46,302 nt of DNA. Origin: a virus. A program made the position numbers and the translations under genes. The DNA lies in IMG/VR virus record IMGVR_UViG_3300020160_000721, positions 1 through 46,302 of that record, one strand, 5' to 3'. The notes below the pieces were generated by a model. That model had not been told where the DNA came from, made no database searches, and was given only the letters and a program-made list of their open reading frames with translations. Shown one piece after another: positions 1-7,696 of the stretch (positions are counted from its first letter, which is position 1; every line of letters starts with the position of its first letter).

Positions 1-338
1 CCCTTCGAGCAGTAGCGATTGCCCCACTCTTTGACCGCAGTCTCTTTGCTGATGTAAATGATCCCGACTTGTCCGCTGTCCCAAGGGCAGCTGTACCCTG
101 TTGTGTTGATGGTGATACCTGAGTGGTCGTACATGTAGACAGGGAGCCACAAGTAACGAGATGACATGCATATCTTTTGGATGGACTCGGCGTCCATCTT
201 TGTGTCGCCAAAGTTGTAGTTAACTCGATCACCCAGCACGACAGTGCTAAGTTGGTCGAACTCTCGTGGACTCGGCGACGAATCGCAGTAGTTCACGACA
301 ACTTTGTAACCTGATTCAATGTGTTCAAGCAAGCTCAT
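1..338 (-). CDS. conserved phage protein of unknown function (3' end outside window)
   Basis: The frame is open from an ATG at 338 to the left edge, giving 112 residues without a stop; the C-terminus is missing. A strong GGAGGA ribosome site precedes the ATG, and the ATG overlaps the stop of the upstream gene (ATGA). The middle carries a run reading LPVYMYDHSGITI followed by SCPWDSGQVG, a pattern I recognise from many unannotated phage and plasmid proteins. No enzyme motif is apparent. It is the last visible member of the leftward early-type operon; function unknown. Confidence 0.75.
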   Translation of the reverse strand, partial: MSLLEHIESGYKVVVNYCDSSPSPREFDQLSTVVLGDRVNYNFGDTKMDAESIQKICMSSRYLWLPVYMYDHSGITINTTGYSCPWDSGQVGIIYISKETAVKEWGNRYCSK

Positions 339-532
339 AGATCCTCCAGATCTGAATCGTGCGCCCAAGTGGACGCAATGGCATCGTTGTACTCACGCCC
401 GTCTTGGTAGATATCAACGACTACGCCTTCGTCTGTTCCGAACACACGGACAGCGAAGCCTTTGATCGTGAACCACGCCCCATCTTTTGACAGGACGTAG
501 TCATCGCAAGCAAGGTGCTTACTCTTGGACAT
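335..532 (-). CDS. small hypothetical protein
   Basis: Encodes 65 residues, acidic towards the C-terminus, with no membrane segment and no motif I recognise. It overlaps the gene upstream (519-866) by 14 bases and its stop overlaps the next start by ATGA, so it is part of a coupled leftward operon. The length and tryptophan/aromatic content suggest a small folded protein, but nothing more can be said from the sequence. Confidence 0.6.
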   Translation of the reverse strand: MSKSKHLACDDYVLSKDGAWFTIKGFAVRVFGTDEGVVVDIYQDGREYNDAIASTWAHDSDLEDL

Positions 533-866
533 GAGCTTCCACCTTGTAGCCTCGGTTCATCCATGCTTCCATCTTCATGTTCTTGAACCAGTCTGCTACG
601 GTAGGAATGCGACCACCGCAATCCTCTTTCACATGCTGCTCACCGATGTATCTGACTGGAACTTCGCGACCATCTGAGTTGATGATCACGCGACCGAACA
701 CGCGTTCGCATTCGAAGATGCCTTGGCTGTGATGCCGAAGCGCACGGTGACGCGCATCAGCGAACTGTTCTTTGGTTGCGTCGAACCAATCATGAATGGC
801 GGCGTAGTCTTCTGGCTTGCCGCCGTACTGTTTAACTGTGGTCATTGCGTGGTGATGTGGATGCAT
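519..866 (-). CDS. DUF6915-like phage protein
   Basis: Encodes 115 residues from an ATG at 866, preceded by AAGGA at a 7-base spacing; an upstream in-frame TTG is less likely. It starts with MHPHHHA, contains DYAAIHDWFDATK and FADARHRALRHHSQGIFECE, and then VPVRYIGEQHVKED and IPTVADW. This series matches my memory of the DUF6915 family of phage proteins. The many histidines could bind metal, but no activity is known to me. It lies two bases after the stop of the 869-1312 gene. Confidence 0.75.
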   Translation of the reverse strand: MHPHHHAMTTVKQYGGKPEDYAAIHDWFDATKEQFADARHRALRHHSQGIFECERVFGRVIINSDGREVPVRYIGEQHVKEDCGGRIPTVADWFKNMKMEAWMNRGYKVEAHVQE

Positions 867-868
867 GA

Positions 869-1312
869 TCAATCCTTCAATTCAAACTGTTCGTCAAGAA
901 CAAACTCATCGCTGTTCACCTCGGTGTAGCGGGTGTTCACCTCGAGCTTGATTTCAACTGGGTCAAGCGTGATGTACAGCTCACCGTATCCACCGTCGTT
1001 GTTGTACCAATCAATGCCCGTCTCTTCGAGCATGTCGTAGCAGAACTGCGTAAGCGCTTGTTTCACAGGCATTCGCTTGATGTTCTCGGTTTTAATCCAG
1101 CCCCCCTCTTTGCTCCAGCTACTGCTCATCTCAAGGTAGTCCACACTGAACTCCATGTTCAGGCTTTTGTTACCGTCGTAAATCTCGGCTGATTCCACTG
1201 AGCCGGAGTCTCCTGATCCGTCGAAGCTGACACGAATCTCTTTGCCTCCGCCATCCTTGATCATCTTCAGCATGGTCTTGACATACGGTTTGATGTTTTC
1301 ATTCTTAATCAT
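869..1312 (-). CDS. hypothetical protein, possibly DUF6878-like
   Basis: Encodes 147 residues from the ATG at 1312, chosen because AAAGGA lies about six bases upstream; a nearby ATG at 1318 would leave no spacing to that site. A lysine-rich N-terminus is followed by a beta-rich region, and the C-terminal half has DWYNNDGGYGELYITLD, resembling the acidic signature of DUF6878-type proteins. That assignment is from memory and tentative. Function unknown. Confidence 0.6.
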   Translation of the reverse strand: MIKNENIKPYVKTMLKMIKDGGGKEIRVSFDGSGDSGSVESAEIYDGNKSLNMEFSVDYLEMSSSWSKEGGWIKTENIKRMPVKQALTQFCYDMLEETGIDWYNNDGGYGELYITLDPVEIKLEVNTRYTEVNSDEFVLDEQFELKD

Positions 1313-1349
1313 TTGCATTCCTTTGCGCGTAAATATTGAGACGTGAGTG

Positions 1350-1376
1350 AAGAAGAAAGCCAAGGTTTCCCTTGGC
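1350..1376 (-). terminator. candidate intrinsic terminator (leftward)
   Basis: A perfect 7-bp stem with loop TTTC on the plus strand (1359-1376) is followed, in the minus-strand direction, by TTTCTTCTTC. It lies between the 1385-1897 gene and the 869-1312 gene, so it would end or attenuate leftward transcription there. Confidence 0.5.
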
Positions 1377-1384
1377 GCACATGC

Positions 1385-1897
1385 TTACCACCAGCTGTCG
1401 TAGAAGACAGCCCTGCCGGCGGCGATCTCTTCCTTCGCTTTGTAAGCAAAGTCAAAGACTGATTCGATCTCTTCGGGTTCAATCCAGTTTGAGCCGAAGA
1501 AGAAACCCTCGGTTGGCTTGAGCTTGCCCCGCTCTGCGGTCAGCATCAAATCCTCGAGGTCATTAAGCGTGAGCCTGACTGTGTTGCAGTTGAAGTCAGG
1601 ATCTGTCCCGCCCTTGCGGATATACAAGTCGTGCATCCAGCCGTGCAAAGCATTGAACTTGCGCCAGTAGTACAGGTCTGTCTTGATCCAGCCCTGCTTG
1701 ACGGCATCAGCATCTGCCTTGCGTAGCCTGTCGTAGTAAACCTTGCGGTCCTCATCTGTGAGTTGATCCACCTCTGACTCTGTCAGTTCAAGGAACCCAA
1801 CAGCACGACGTGCTGCTTTGTAGAAGTTGCAGTCTGTCTCAGCGTCATCCTCGATGATCCTGCTGTCGATTGCGTATGCATACATATCCAGTCCCAT
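1385..1897 (-). CDS. hypothetical phage protein (MGLDMYAY N-terminus)
   Basis: Encodes 170 residues. The ATG at 1897 is preceded by AAGGAGA, which sets the start well inside a longer open frame. The N-terminal MGLDMYAYAID run is a recurring start of unannotated phage proteins; the middle contains YYWRKFNALHGWMHDLYIRKGG and the C-terminus is acidic. No catalytic signature is seen. The gene is followed by a leftward hairpin terminator at 1350-1376, so it may be expressed separately from the genes further left. Confidence 0.7.
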   Translation of the reverse strand: MGLDMYAYAIDSRIIEDDAETDCNFYKAARRAVGFLELTESEVDQLTDEDRKVYYDRLRKADADAVKQGWIKTDLYYWRKFNALHGWMHDLYIRKGGTDPDFNCNTVRLTLNDLEDLMLTAERGKLKPTEGFFFGSNWIEPEEIESVFDFAYKAKEEIAAGRAVFYDSWW

Positions 1898-1910
1898 GTC
1901 TGTCTCCTTA

Positions 1911-2123
1911 TTAATGGGTTTTAACAACTGTAGATTTGTGAGGTAAAACGCCGGAACCCCTAAAGGGCCGCGCTTCCTGCTGTTCATGCCAGCGTAGGAG
2001 ATCACGTAGATCTAAGAGTTCACACTGCATGTGTTGGCGTTCTTCATATAGCTTGCGAAGCAAATCTCTCATGGCCTTGTTCTCATCTACAAGGAACTGG
2101 TGGTAAGCAGGGTTGATGTTCAT
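1911..2123 (-). CDS. small coiled-coil hypothetical protein
   Basis: Encodes 70 residues. The ATG at 2123 has AAAGGA upstream. Residues about 10-50 are predicted helical by eye, with heptad-like leucines in DENKAMRDLLRKLYEERQ and CELLDLRDLLRW, so a short coiled-coil dimer is likely. It ends 13 bases before the start of the 1385-1897 gene and follows a leftward hairpin terminator. Function unknown. Confidence 0.55.
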   Translation of the reverse strand: MNINPAYHQFLVDENKAMRDLLRKLYEERQHMQCELLDLRDLLRWHEQQEARPFRGSGVLPHKSTVVKTH

Positions 2124-2169
2124 GGCGAAGTCCTTTCACGGAAATATCGAGTCGAGAGTGGTGTTAGGT

Positions 2170-2207
2170 ACAAAAGCTGGGTGTGCCAGCACCTGCCAGC
2201 ACACCCA
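2170..2207 (-). terminator. candidate intrinsic terminator (leftward)
   Basis: A 9-bp perfect stem (TGGGTGTGC at 2178-2186 pairing with 2199-2207), followed in the minus direction by GCTTTTG, sits directly after the stop of the 2216-2647 gene. Confidence 0.6.
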
Positions 2208-2215
2208 TGTGGTTG

Positions 2216-2647
2216 TTAGAACGGTGCTGTTTCACCGTCGTCTGCTTCGGGAGTCACTGCTGTGTCCCGATAGCTTGTCTCGCGACGAACCTTGGTGAGT
2301 CGTTGACGCACCTTCTCGATCATCGCCACAGCAGCTGAGTTCAAACCAGCTTGGCTGTCAGCCTTATCAAACGCTTCCAGAATCTCCAGAAGCTCGATCT
2401 GGAAGCTGACCTCACGGAAGCGTACTCCGGGCAGATCTCGACCAATCCAGCTCGTGCTGTTGCCGCAAGCAGCTACCTTCTTCACCTGCTTCTCAGTTGG
2501 CATACGGTTAGCAAGACGAGCTTGCTCCGTATAGATCAACTTCGAAGCGTGCGCCTGAGAGGTAGGCTTCGTTGTGATGCCGAGCTTCTCCATGAGAGCT
2601 ACGGTTGCTTCAGATGCTGGTTTCAATTGGATAGACAGATCAGACAT
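2216..2647 (-). CDS. hypothetical protein
   Basis: Encodes 143 residues from the ATG at 2647, preceded by GAAAGGAAA. It is soluble and helical, contains SWIGRDLPGVRFREVSFQIELLEILEAF in the middle and a charged tail ending DDGETAPF. It resembles none of the families I can name. A leftward terminator hairpin follows, and another hairpin lies upstream at 2712-2740, so this may be a single-gene unit. Confidence 0.6.
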   Translation of the reverse strand: MSDLSIQLKPASEATVALMEKLGITTKPTSQAHASKLIYTEQARLANRMPTEKQVKKVAACGNSTSWIGRDLPGVRFREVSFQIELLEILEAFDKADSQAGLNSAAVAMIEKVRQRLTKVRRETSYRDTAVTPEADDGETAPF

Positions 2648-2711
2648 GATGTTTCCTTTCGTTGAATACATGGTTAAAAGCCTGCAAATACACATGATTA
2701 AGAGGAGAGAG

Positions 2712-2740
2712 TGTTCCCCTCACTTGTGAGGGGGAACACG
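2712..2740 (-). terminator. GC-rich hairpin after the 2754-2981 gene
   Basis: GTGTTCCCCTCAC pairs with GTGAGGGGGAACAC across a two-base gap with one bulged base. In the minus direction it is followed by TCTCTCCTCTT, a weak pyrimidine tract. It is nearly the same sequence as the hairpin at 3026-3055 on the other side of the gene. It may act as a terminator or as a protein or RNA-processing site. Confidence 0.45.
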
Positions 2741-2753
2741 AGAGACGACCAAC

Positions 2754-2981
2754 TCACGAGTGCATACGTTTGCACTCTTCCTTGTTGTGTTGGTTGACGA
2801 AGTAAAGGAAGATCGAAGCTACGACACAGATGGTTGCTGAGACACCATCGATTGCGTAGCCAGACGCATCCTTGAGTTGGAATGCGTAGCAGAACAACGA
2901 GATTGCAGGGATCACTGCGATACCTACGTCGCAGAACGCAAACATGAGTTTGAACACAAATGGGACACGATTTGATGACAT
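2754..2981 (-). CDS. small membrane protein, two predicted helices
   Basis: Encodes 75 residues from the ATG at 2981, which has CTGGAG upstream. Two hydrophobic stretches (about residues 9-30, FKLMFAFCDVGIAVIPAISLF, and 45-62, ATICVVASIFLYFV) are separated by a short polar loop. The C-terminus is charged (NKEECKRMHS). It is the first gene of the leftward arm next to the central spacer and is bracketed by two near-identical hairpins. It could be a superinfection-exclusion or membrane-modifying early protein, but nothing in the sequence proves that. Confidence 0.6.
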   Translation of the reverse strand: MSSNRVPFVFKLMFAFCDVGIAVIPAISLFCYAFQLKDASGYAIDGVSATICVVASIFLYFVNQHNKEECKRMHS

Positions 2982-3025
2982 GGTTAGCTCCAGAAAGGTT
3001 TTTAAAAACAACCACTTAGAGGGGG

Positions 3026-3055
3026 CTGTGTTCCTCATTACATGAGGGAACACAG
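3026..3055. repeat. hairpin, second copy of the 2712-2740 foldback
   Basis: CTGTGTTCCTCAT pairs with ATGAGGGAACACAG with one bulge. The core (GTGTTCC, CTCA, then complement) matches the hairpin at 2712-2740. It lies 45 bases upstream of the start codon of the leftward membrane-protein gene, in its probable leader or promoter region. Confidence 0.5.
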
Positions 3056-3087
3056 ACACCGGCGCACTCCAGAGGTCTCTGCTAATA

Positions 3088-3186
3088 CCAAAGCGTTAGG
3101 GATGGAAGCCCGATAGGGGCGAGACTGCGTAGCAGGCTCGATGCGTAGCACGACAGCCCGACCCAGCTTTGCTGGGGAACGCACAA
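3088..3186 (+). ncRNA. candidate structured RNA element
   Basis: About 95 bases fold into a closed multi-branch shape: an outer stem GCGTT (3093-3097) with AACGC (3178-3182); an inner arm with CGAG-CTGC around a GTA loop at 3120-3140; and a perfect CCCAGC-TTT-GCTGGG hairpin at 3162-3176. A GGG/CCC pairing near 3099-3111 is also possible. The strand is chosen because a plus-strand terminator lies downstream at 3613-3637 with no protein gene before it. DNA-level roles, such as a packaging site, are equally possible. Confidence 0.35.
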
Positions 3187-3453
3187 GGTACACACACCCC
3201 TTGTTTGGTTGGCTTGTTTACTGCAAGGTTCACGGATTGAAGATGTGTGAAACCCACAGTGCCTGCCGCCACAGCTAACGCTGGGCGAAGGGTATTCATA
3301 CACACTGGGTGTACCACGGGACCACTTGTATGCGAGGCCCGGGGCGTCAAGCAACAACGTATTACCCCTACACACGCGAGGTTCACCCCTTATGGACCAA
3401 AGTTCATCACCCCCCGGGTGCTATTGCTGTGTCTTTTTTTATTTTTGTTACCT

Positions 3454-3479
3454 ATAGACGCTTCGCTGGAAGCGTCTAT
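3454..3479. repeat. perfect 11-bp inverted repeat
   Basis: ATAGACGCTTC, a GCTG loop and GAAGCGTCTAT form a perfect stem. A T-run precedes it on the plus strand and none follows on either strand, so it does not have the form of an intrinsic terminator; a protein-binding or RNA stability element is more likely. Confidence 0.6.
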
Positions 3480-3486
3480 CTTGTGT

Positions 3487-3545
3487 TCCCATGCAAATAA
3501 CCCATGTGCGCAAAGAAACACTAGGGGTAGTGTGTACACATGGTT
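3487..3545. repeat. nested inverted repeat
   Basis: An outer CCATGTG...CACATGG pairing encloses a perfect inner hairpin ACACTA-GGGG-TAGTGT. The double arrangement suggests a structured leader RNA or an operator. It lies about 110 bases before the small terminase gene. Confidence 0.5.
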
Positions 3546-3612
3546 TACAAAATCAAACAGAGAATCCACAATTCAGTCATATTGGGATAATTACCCAGAC
3601 AAGAAACCCAAG

Positions 3613-3637
3613 CCAACTGTTCAGTTGGTTTTTTTTT
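3613..3637 (+). terminator. strong intrinsic terminator just upstream of the small terminase gene
   Basis: CCAACTG-TT-CAGTTGG is followed by nine T residues (3629-3637) on the plus strand. The T-run runs directly into the ribosome site of the next gene. No plus-strand protein gene precedes it, so it ends either a short leader or a noncoding RNA, or is a readthrough control point for late genes. Confidence 0.85.
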
Positions 3638-3653
3638 GGAGAGAGATATCGCA

Positions 3654-3893
3654 ATGGCTGCGAGAAAGAACAAGATCCGTCACGATGAAGACACTCGCAA
3701 GAAGATTCAAGCGAGTTACTACATCAATGAACTGCATGCGCACGTCGCTGGAGCCAAGGTCTTGTCGCCCTCTCAGATCCAAGCCGCGAAGATTCTTCTC
3801 GACAAGTCCTTGCCTAACCTTTCTGATGTGAAGTTGGATACTGGCGCGCAAGGAATTACATTCAACCTCAACGTTCCTAAAGCAGGTGGCTGA
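3654..3893 (+). CDS. terS: terminase small subunit-like DNA-binding protein
   Basis: Encodes 79 residues from the ATG at 3654, preceded by GGAGAGAG; a TTG 18 bases upstream lies in the terminator T-run and is unlikely to be used. The basic helical N-terminus (AARKNKIRHDEDTRKKIQ) and the run SPSQIQAAKILLDKSLPNLSDVK are typical of short phage small terminases. It is also directly upstream of the large subunit, overlapping it by eight bases. Its expected role is to recognise the packaging site and regulate the large subunit. Confidence 0.75.
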   Translation: MAARKNKIRHDEDTRKKIQASYYINELHAHVAGAKVLSPSQIQAAKILLDKSLPNLSDVKLDTGAQGITFNLNVPKAGG

Positions 3894-5340
3894 AGCTGTT
3901 GCAGAATCCTCTGGCGAGGTAATCAGTTACAACCCGCCCGGGCCGCAGGCGGCTAAGTTTCACGCTCACGATGGTTTTGTTCGTGGGCTGCTTGGGCCGG
4001 TAGGCTCTGGCAAATCCTCCTCTTGCTGTGTTGAGATCGTTTCACGAGCATTGAGGCAGGAGCCTTGGTTCGATGGTGTACGCCGCAGCCGCTGGGCTGT
4101 GATTCGTAACACCTATCCTGAGTTGAAGTCGACCACCATCAAGACGTGGGAGACATGGTTTCCAAGTAACGTAGCCCCAATCAAGTGGGATACGCCGATC
4201 TCGTCGACGCTGATCATTGACGACCTTGGGGATGGAACCTCATTGGAGCTGGAGGTTTTATTTTTGGCGCTGGATAAAGCGTCAGAGACAGGTAAGCTTC
4301 GTTCCCTTGAACTCACTGGAGCATGGATCAATGAAGCTTCTGAAATCCCTAAAGAAATTTTTGACATGGTCACGCAACGGGTCGGACGATACCCAAGCAA
4401 GATCAAAGGCGGTCCTAGCTGGAGTGGCGTCATCCTTGACACAAACCCCCCAGACGACGACCACTGGTACTACAAAATCGCCGAAGAGGAAACCCCGGAA
4501 GGATGGAAGTTCTTCCGCCAAGCCGGTGGCCTCTACAAAGAGGGCGAGGAGTACAAGCCGAACCCCGACGCAGAAAACATCGACAACCTCCCCGGCGGTC
4601 ACCAGTACTACCTCAACCAAGTAGGAGCCAAGTCCGAGGACTGGATCAATGTCTTCCTGCTTGGTAACTACGGCACGACTGGCGACGGCAAGCCGGTGTA
4701 CCCAGAATTCAATGACAAGGTTCATGTAGCCAAAGAAAAGATCGAACCCCTGCGTGGGCTTCCAATCATTCTTGGCTGGGACTTTGGACTGACCCCTGCT
4801 TGCGTGATTGCGCAAATGACAGCGCGTGGTCAGTTGATTATTTTGAGGGAGCTTGTGTCTCACGACATGGGTATCCGTCAATTCGCCAACGACATCGTCA
4901 AGCCGGTCTTGATGAATGAGTTTGGCGGGTTTGCACGTTTCTCCGCTGGCGACCCTGCGGGTTCTATCCGCGCCCAGACAGACGAGAGGACTTGCTTCCA
5001 AGAGCTGCTCGAGTGCGGCATCCCTACCGAGCCTGCTAACACCAACGACTGGATACCTCGCCGTGAATCGGTGGCGTTCTTCCTGACTCGTATGGCGGAT
5101 GGCATGCCCGGTTTCTTGTTGGATCCAAGCTGCCGTGAATTACGGCGTGGCTTCAACGGGCGTTACCGTTACGAGCGTTTGAAAACCTCCGGTCCGGCAC
5201 GATTCCGTGACAGACCTATCAAGGACGACAGCTCACATATTCAAGACGCGTTGCAGTACGCTTGCTTACGGATCAGGTCGGGCTTGGCCCCCGTCAAGGC
5301 GCGAGCTGTTCGCACATCATCTAACAAAGGCTGGACATGA
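3886..5340 (+). CDS. terL: terminase large subunit
   Basis: Encodes 484 residues from a GTG overlapping the small subunit gene. An N-terminal ATPase has Walker A GPVGSGKS at 37-44 and a GAWINEASE segment (acidic residue about 150) in the place of the catalytic glutamate. The C-terminal RNase H-like nuclease shows GWDFG (Asp about 299), AGDPAGS (Asp about 356) and HIQDALQY (Asp about 454). This enzyme cuts concatemeric DNA and drives it into the prohead through the portal. Length is normal. The stop overlaps the portal start as ATGA. Confidence 0.95.
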   Translation: MAEAVAESSGEVISYNPPGPQAAKFHAHDGFVRGLLGPVGSGKSSSCCVEIVSRALRQEPWFDGVRRSRWAVIRNTYPELKSTTIKTWETWFPSNVAPIKWDTPISSTLIIDDLGDGTSLELEVLFLALDKASETGKLRSLELTGAWINEASEIPKEIFDMVTQRVGRYPSKIKGGPSWSGVILDTNPPDDDHWYYKIAEEETPEGWKFFRQAGGLYKEGEEYKPNPDAENIDNLPGGHQYYLNQVGAKSEDWINVFLLGNYGTTGDGKPVYPEFNDKVHVAKEKIEPLRGLPIILGWDFGLTPACVIAQMTARGQLIILRELVSHDMGIRQFANDIVKPVLMNEFGGFARFSAGDPAGSIRAQTDERTCFQELLECGIPTEPANTNDWIPRRESVAFFLTRMADGMPGFLLDPSCRELRRGFNGRYRYERLKTSGPARFRDRPIKDDSSHIQDALQYACLRIRSGLAPVKARAVRTSSNKGWT

Positions 5341-7379
5341 GTGGCATAGTATTGGCAAAACCACCGGTCGAAGTTGAAGTCTCGGCAGAGACCAATAAAT
5401 CGACAGGACTTGAATACACCGAGTCCGCGCTGGCAGCGTACATCCACCAGTGCTGGGATCGCGCCAAGTTCTCCAAGCAAGAAACCACCGAGCGTCTTTT
5501 GAAGTGTGAGCGTCAGCGTCGTGGCGTCTACGATCCTGATAAGGCGATGGACATTGCCAAGACAGGCGGCTCCGACATCTACATGCGCCTGACGGACATC
5601 AAGTGCCGTGCGGCAGCAAGCTGGATCAAGGATGTCATGAGCGTTTCGAACGAGCGCCCATTCGATCTTTCTCCGGCGAAAGAGCCAAACATCCCGCCAG
5701 AGATCAAGATGTCAATCATCGATCTGGTGCGCACTGAGGCTGAAGAGTATTTGCAGCAAGGCGCGTCGATTCACCCTGAGACATTCCGCACCCGCATGGA
5801 GCAGGTGCATGATCAGGTGATGCAGAAGCTGCGCGACGAGGCTCGAGACAATGCGCGTCGTATGCGCAACAAGATCGACGACCAGATGACCGCTGGCAAG
5901 TTCGATCACGCATTCCGCGATTTCATCGACGACTTCGTTACTTACCCTACTGCGATCATGAAGGGTCCAATCGTGCGCCGTCGCAAGCGCATGGAGTGGG
6001 GTCCGGGCTTTACGCCAATTGTCATCACTGACTTTGTCCGTGAGTTTTCTCGCGTCTCCCCTTATGACGCATACCCATCGCCCAACAGCACAGGTCCAAA
6101 CGACGGCTGGTTCATTGAGCGCCACCGTCTGAGTCGTGGCGAACTGGAATCCATGCGTGGCGTTCCGGGCTACAGCGATGAAGCCATCGACCAAGTGTTG
6201 ACTCGGTTCGGCGAAGCTGGATTCCGCAACTGGCTCATGGGCGACCAAGAGCGAGACAACCTTGAAGGCAAGCCTCACAGCCGTCTGTACAACGACTCTG
6301 TGATTGAGGGGATTGAATTCTGGGGTTCCGTTTCTGGCGACAAGTTGATCTCTTGGGGGATCAAAGACAAGAACATCAAGTCTCATCGAGAGTATGAGAT
6401 CAATGCTTGGATGATCGGCTCGTTCGTCATCAAGGCAATCATCAATCCGGATCCACTTGGCAAGCGTCCATACGACATTGCTCAGTGGAATGAAATTCCG
6501 GGCGCTTTCTGGGGTGGAGCTTTACCCGAGCAAATGCGTGATATCCAAACCATGTGCAACGCTTCAGCTCGCGCACTGGCAAACAACATGGGGGTAGCAT
6601 CCGGCCCCCAAGTTGAGGTCACCGTTGACCGACTGCCAGATGGGGAAGATGTTACGTCCATCTATCCTTGGAAGATCTGGCAGACCACAACGGACCGCAC
6701 GGGTGGTGGTCAGCCGGCGGTCCGTTTCTTCCAACCCGACATGAACGCTCAGGTGTTGATGGGTGTGTATGCGCAGTTTGCCAAGCAGGCAGACGAAGTG
6801 ACTGGCATCCCCAACTACGTCTACGGATCATCCGGTGTATCTGGCGCGGGACGCACGGCATCCGGCCTCTCGATGCTGATGGACAATGCAGCCAAGGGCA
6901 TCAAGCAATCCATCGCCTCCATTGATCAAGTCATGTCTGGCGTTGTCTCTCGGATGTATGTCCATAACATGATGTACGACCCAGACGTCTACATCAAGGG
7001 AGACTTCTCCGTTGTTGCCAAAGGCGCTCTTGGCTTGGTTGCCAAGGAGCAGATCCAGATTCGTCGCAACGAGTTCTTGCAGGCCACCGCCAACCCAGTC
7101 GATCTTCAGATCGTTGGAATGGAGGGTCGTGCTTACCTGCTGCGCGAATTGGCTGGCGGTCTCAATATGGACGTCGACAAGATTGTCAAAGATCCAGAGC
7201 GCGTCAAGTTCGATGCCGAGAAAGCCCAAGCAGAACAGATGCTCGCGATGCAGGCTCAGGCTGAAATGCAGGCGCAAGCTGGCGGTCAGCCTCAGCTACC
7301 AGCCCCCACACAAGTTGACGAGGCTGGCAATCCTGCCGGCGGCGTTGATGCAAACACCATGAACGGAGTCATGCAATGA
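5337..7379 (+). CDS. portal protein
   Basis: Encodes 680 residues and lies directly after terL, overlapping it by ATGA. Recognisable features are an N-terminal helical region (YIHQCWDRAKFSKQETTERLL), a central segment RPYDIAQWNEIPGAFWGGALPEQMRDIQ and a C-terminal helical, Gln/Ala-rich barrel-like tail. The size and gene order fit a podovirus portal, the dodecameric ring through which DNA enters and leaves the head. I see no fusion or truncation. Confidence 0.9.
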   Translation: MSGIVLAKPPVEVEVSAETNKSTGLEYTESALAAYIHQCWDRAKFSKQETTERLLKCERQRRGVYDPDKAMDIAKTGGSDIYMRLTDIKCRAAASWIKDVMSVSNERPFDLSPAKEPNIPPEIKMSIIDLVRTEAEEYLQQGASIHPETFRTRMEQVHDQVMQKLRDEARDNARRMRNKIDDQMTAGKFDHAFRDFIDDFVTYPTAIMKGPIVRRRKRMEWGPGFTPIVITDFVREFSRVSPYDAYPSPNSTGPNDGWFIERHRLSRGELESMRGVPGYSDEAIDQVLTRFGEAGFRNWLMGDQERDNLEGKPHSRLYNDSVIEGIEFWGSVSGDKLISWGIKDKNIKSHREYEINAWMIGSFVIKAIINPDPLGKRPYDIAQWNEIPGAFWGGALPEQMRDIQTMCNASARALANNMGVASGPQVEVTVDRLPDGEDVTSIYPWKIWQTTTDRTGGGQPAVRFFQPDMNAQVLMGVYAQFAKQADEVTGIPNYVYGSSGVSGAGRTASGLSMLMDNAAKGIKQSIASIDQVMSGVVSRMYVHNMMYDPDVYIKGDFSVVAKGALGLVAKEQIQIRRNEFLQATANPVDLQIVGMEGRAYLLRELAGGLNMDVDKIVKDPERVKFDAEKAQAEQMLAMQAQAEMQAQAGGQPQLPAPTQVDEAGNPAGGVDANTMNGVMQ

Positions 7380-7696
7380 AAGCCAGACCATTTACCGGCA
7401 AAGACACGCGAGCAGAAGAAGCGGCAGAAGCCAAAGCTGTTCGTAGCGGCAAGGTCTCCCCCGCTCAGTACAAAGCCAAAGAGATGGCTGAAGAAGCTGC
7501 CGAGGGTGAGACATCTGACCCCAAGCGATTGATGCAAACCGGTCAAGCGCTTGCGTCCGGCAAGATGTCCCCTGCTCAATATGCCTCTCAGGCCAACATG
7601 GCTGACGGCGGCTTGGTTCACGGCGTACGTTTCCACGGCGACATGGCAGGCAATCATTGCGGCGGTAACCGCTCGCATCAGGATTACAAGAAGTAA
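7376..7696 (+). CDS. small hypothetical protein with SGKxSPAQY repeat
   Basis: Encodes 106 residues and starts at an ATGA overlap with the portal stop. It contains two copies of an SGK(V/M)SPAQY motif (residues about 22-30 and 61-69) separated by an acidic helix, and a His/Gly-rich end (GDMAGNHCGGNRSHQDYKK). The position between portal and scaffold suggests a head-assembly or minor virion protein. Function is not known to me. Confidence 0.7.
   Translation: MKARPFTGKDTRAEEAAEAKAVRSGKVSPAQYKAKEMAEEAAEGETSDPKRLMQTGQALASGKMSPAQYASQANMADGGLVHGVRFHGDMAGNHCGGNRSHQDYKK

Larger units (their letters stand above)
2982..3653. other. gene-free spacer between leftward and rightward arms
   Basis: No open frame here has a convincing ribosome site or protein-like composition on either strand. 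The spacer holds a hairpin at 3026-3055, a folded segment at 3088-3186, smaller foldbacks (CAAGG/CCTTG at about 3184-3202), a T-rich stretch at about 3433-3448, strong hairpins at 3454-3479 and 3487-3545, and a plus-strand terminator at 3613-3637. This is where divergent early and late promoters, a packaging signal or a regulatory RNA would be expected. I could not identify a convincing promoter by eye. Confidence 0.6.

Noticed and set aside
3082-3386. Overlapping minus-strand open frames in the central spacer
   Set aside because: No ribosome sites, Cys/Pro/Ser-rich low-quality translations, and they coincide with the foldback-rich region.
3454-3479. Perfect 11-bp hairpin as an intrinsic terminator
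   Set aside because: No T-tract follows it on either strand; the T-run lies on the wrong side.
3247-3831. Long plus-strand open frame across the central spacer into the small terminase gene
   Set aside because: It overlaps terS in another frame, crosses a strong terminator, has no ribosome site and a composition unlike a folded protein.
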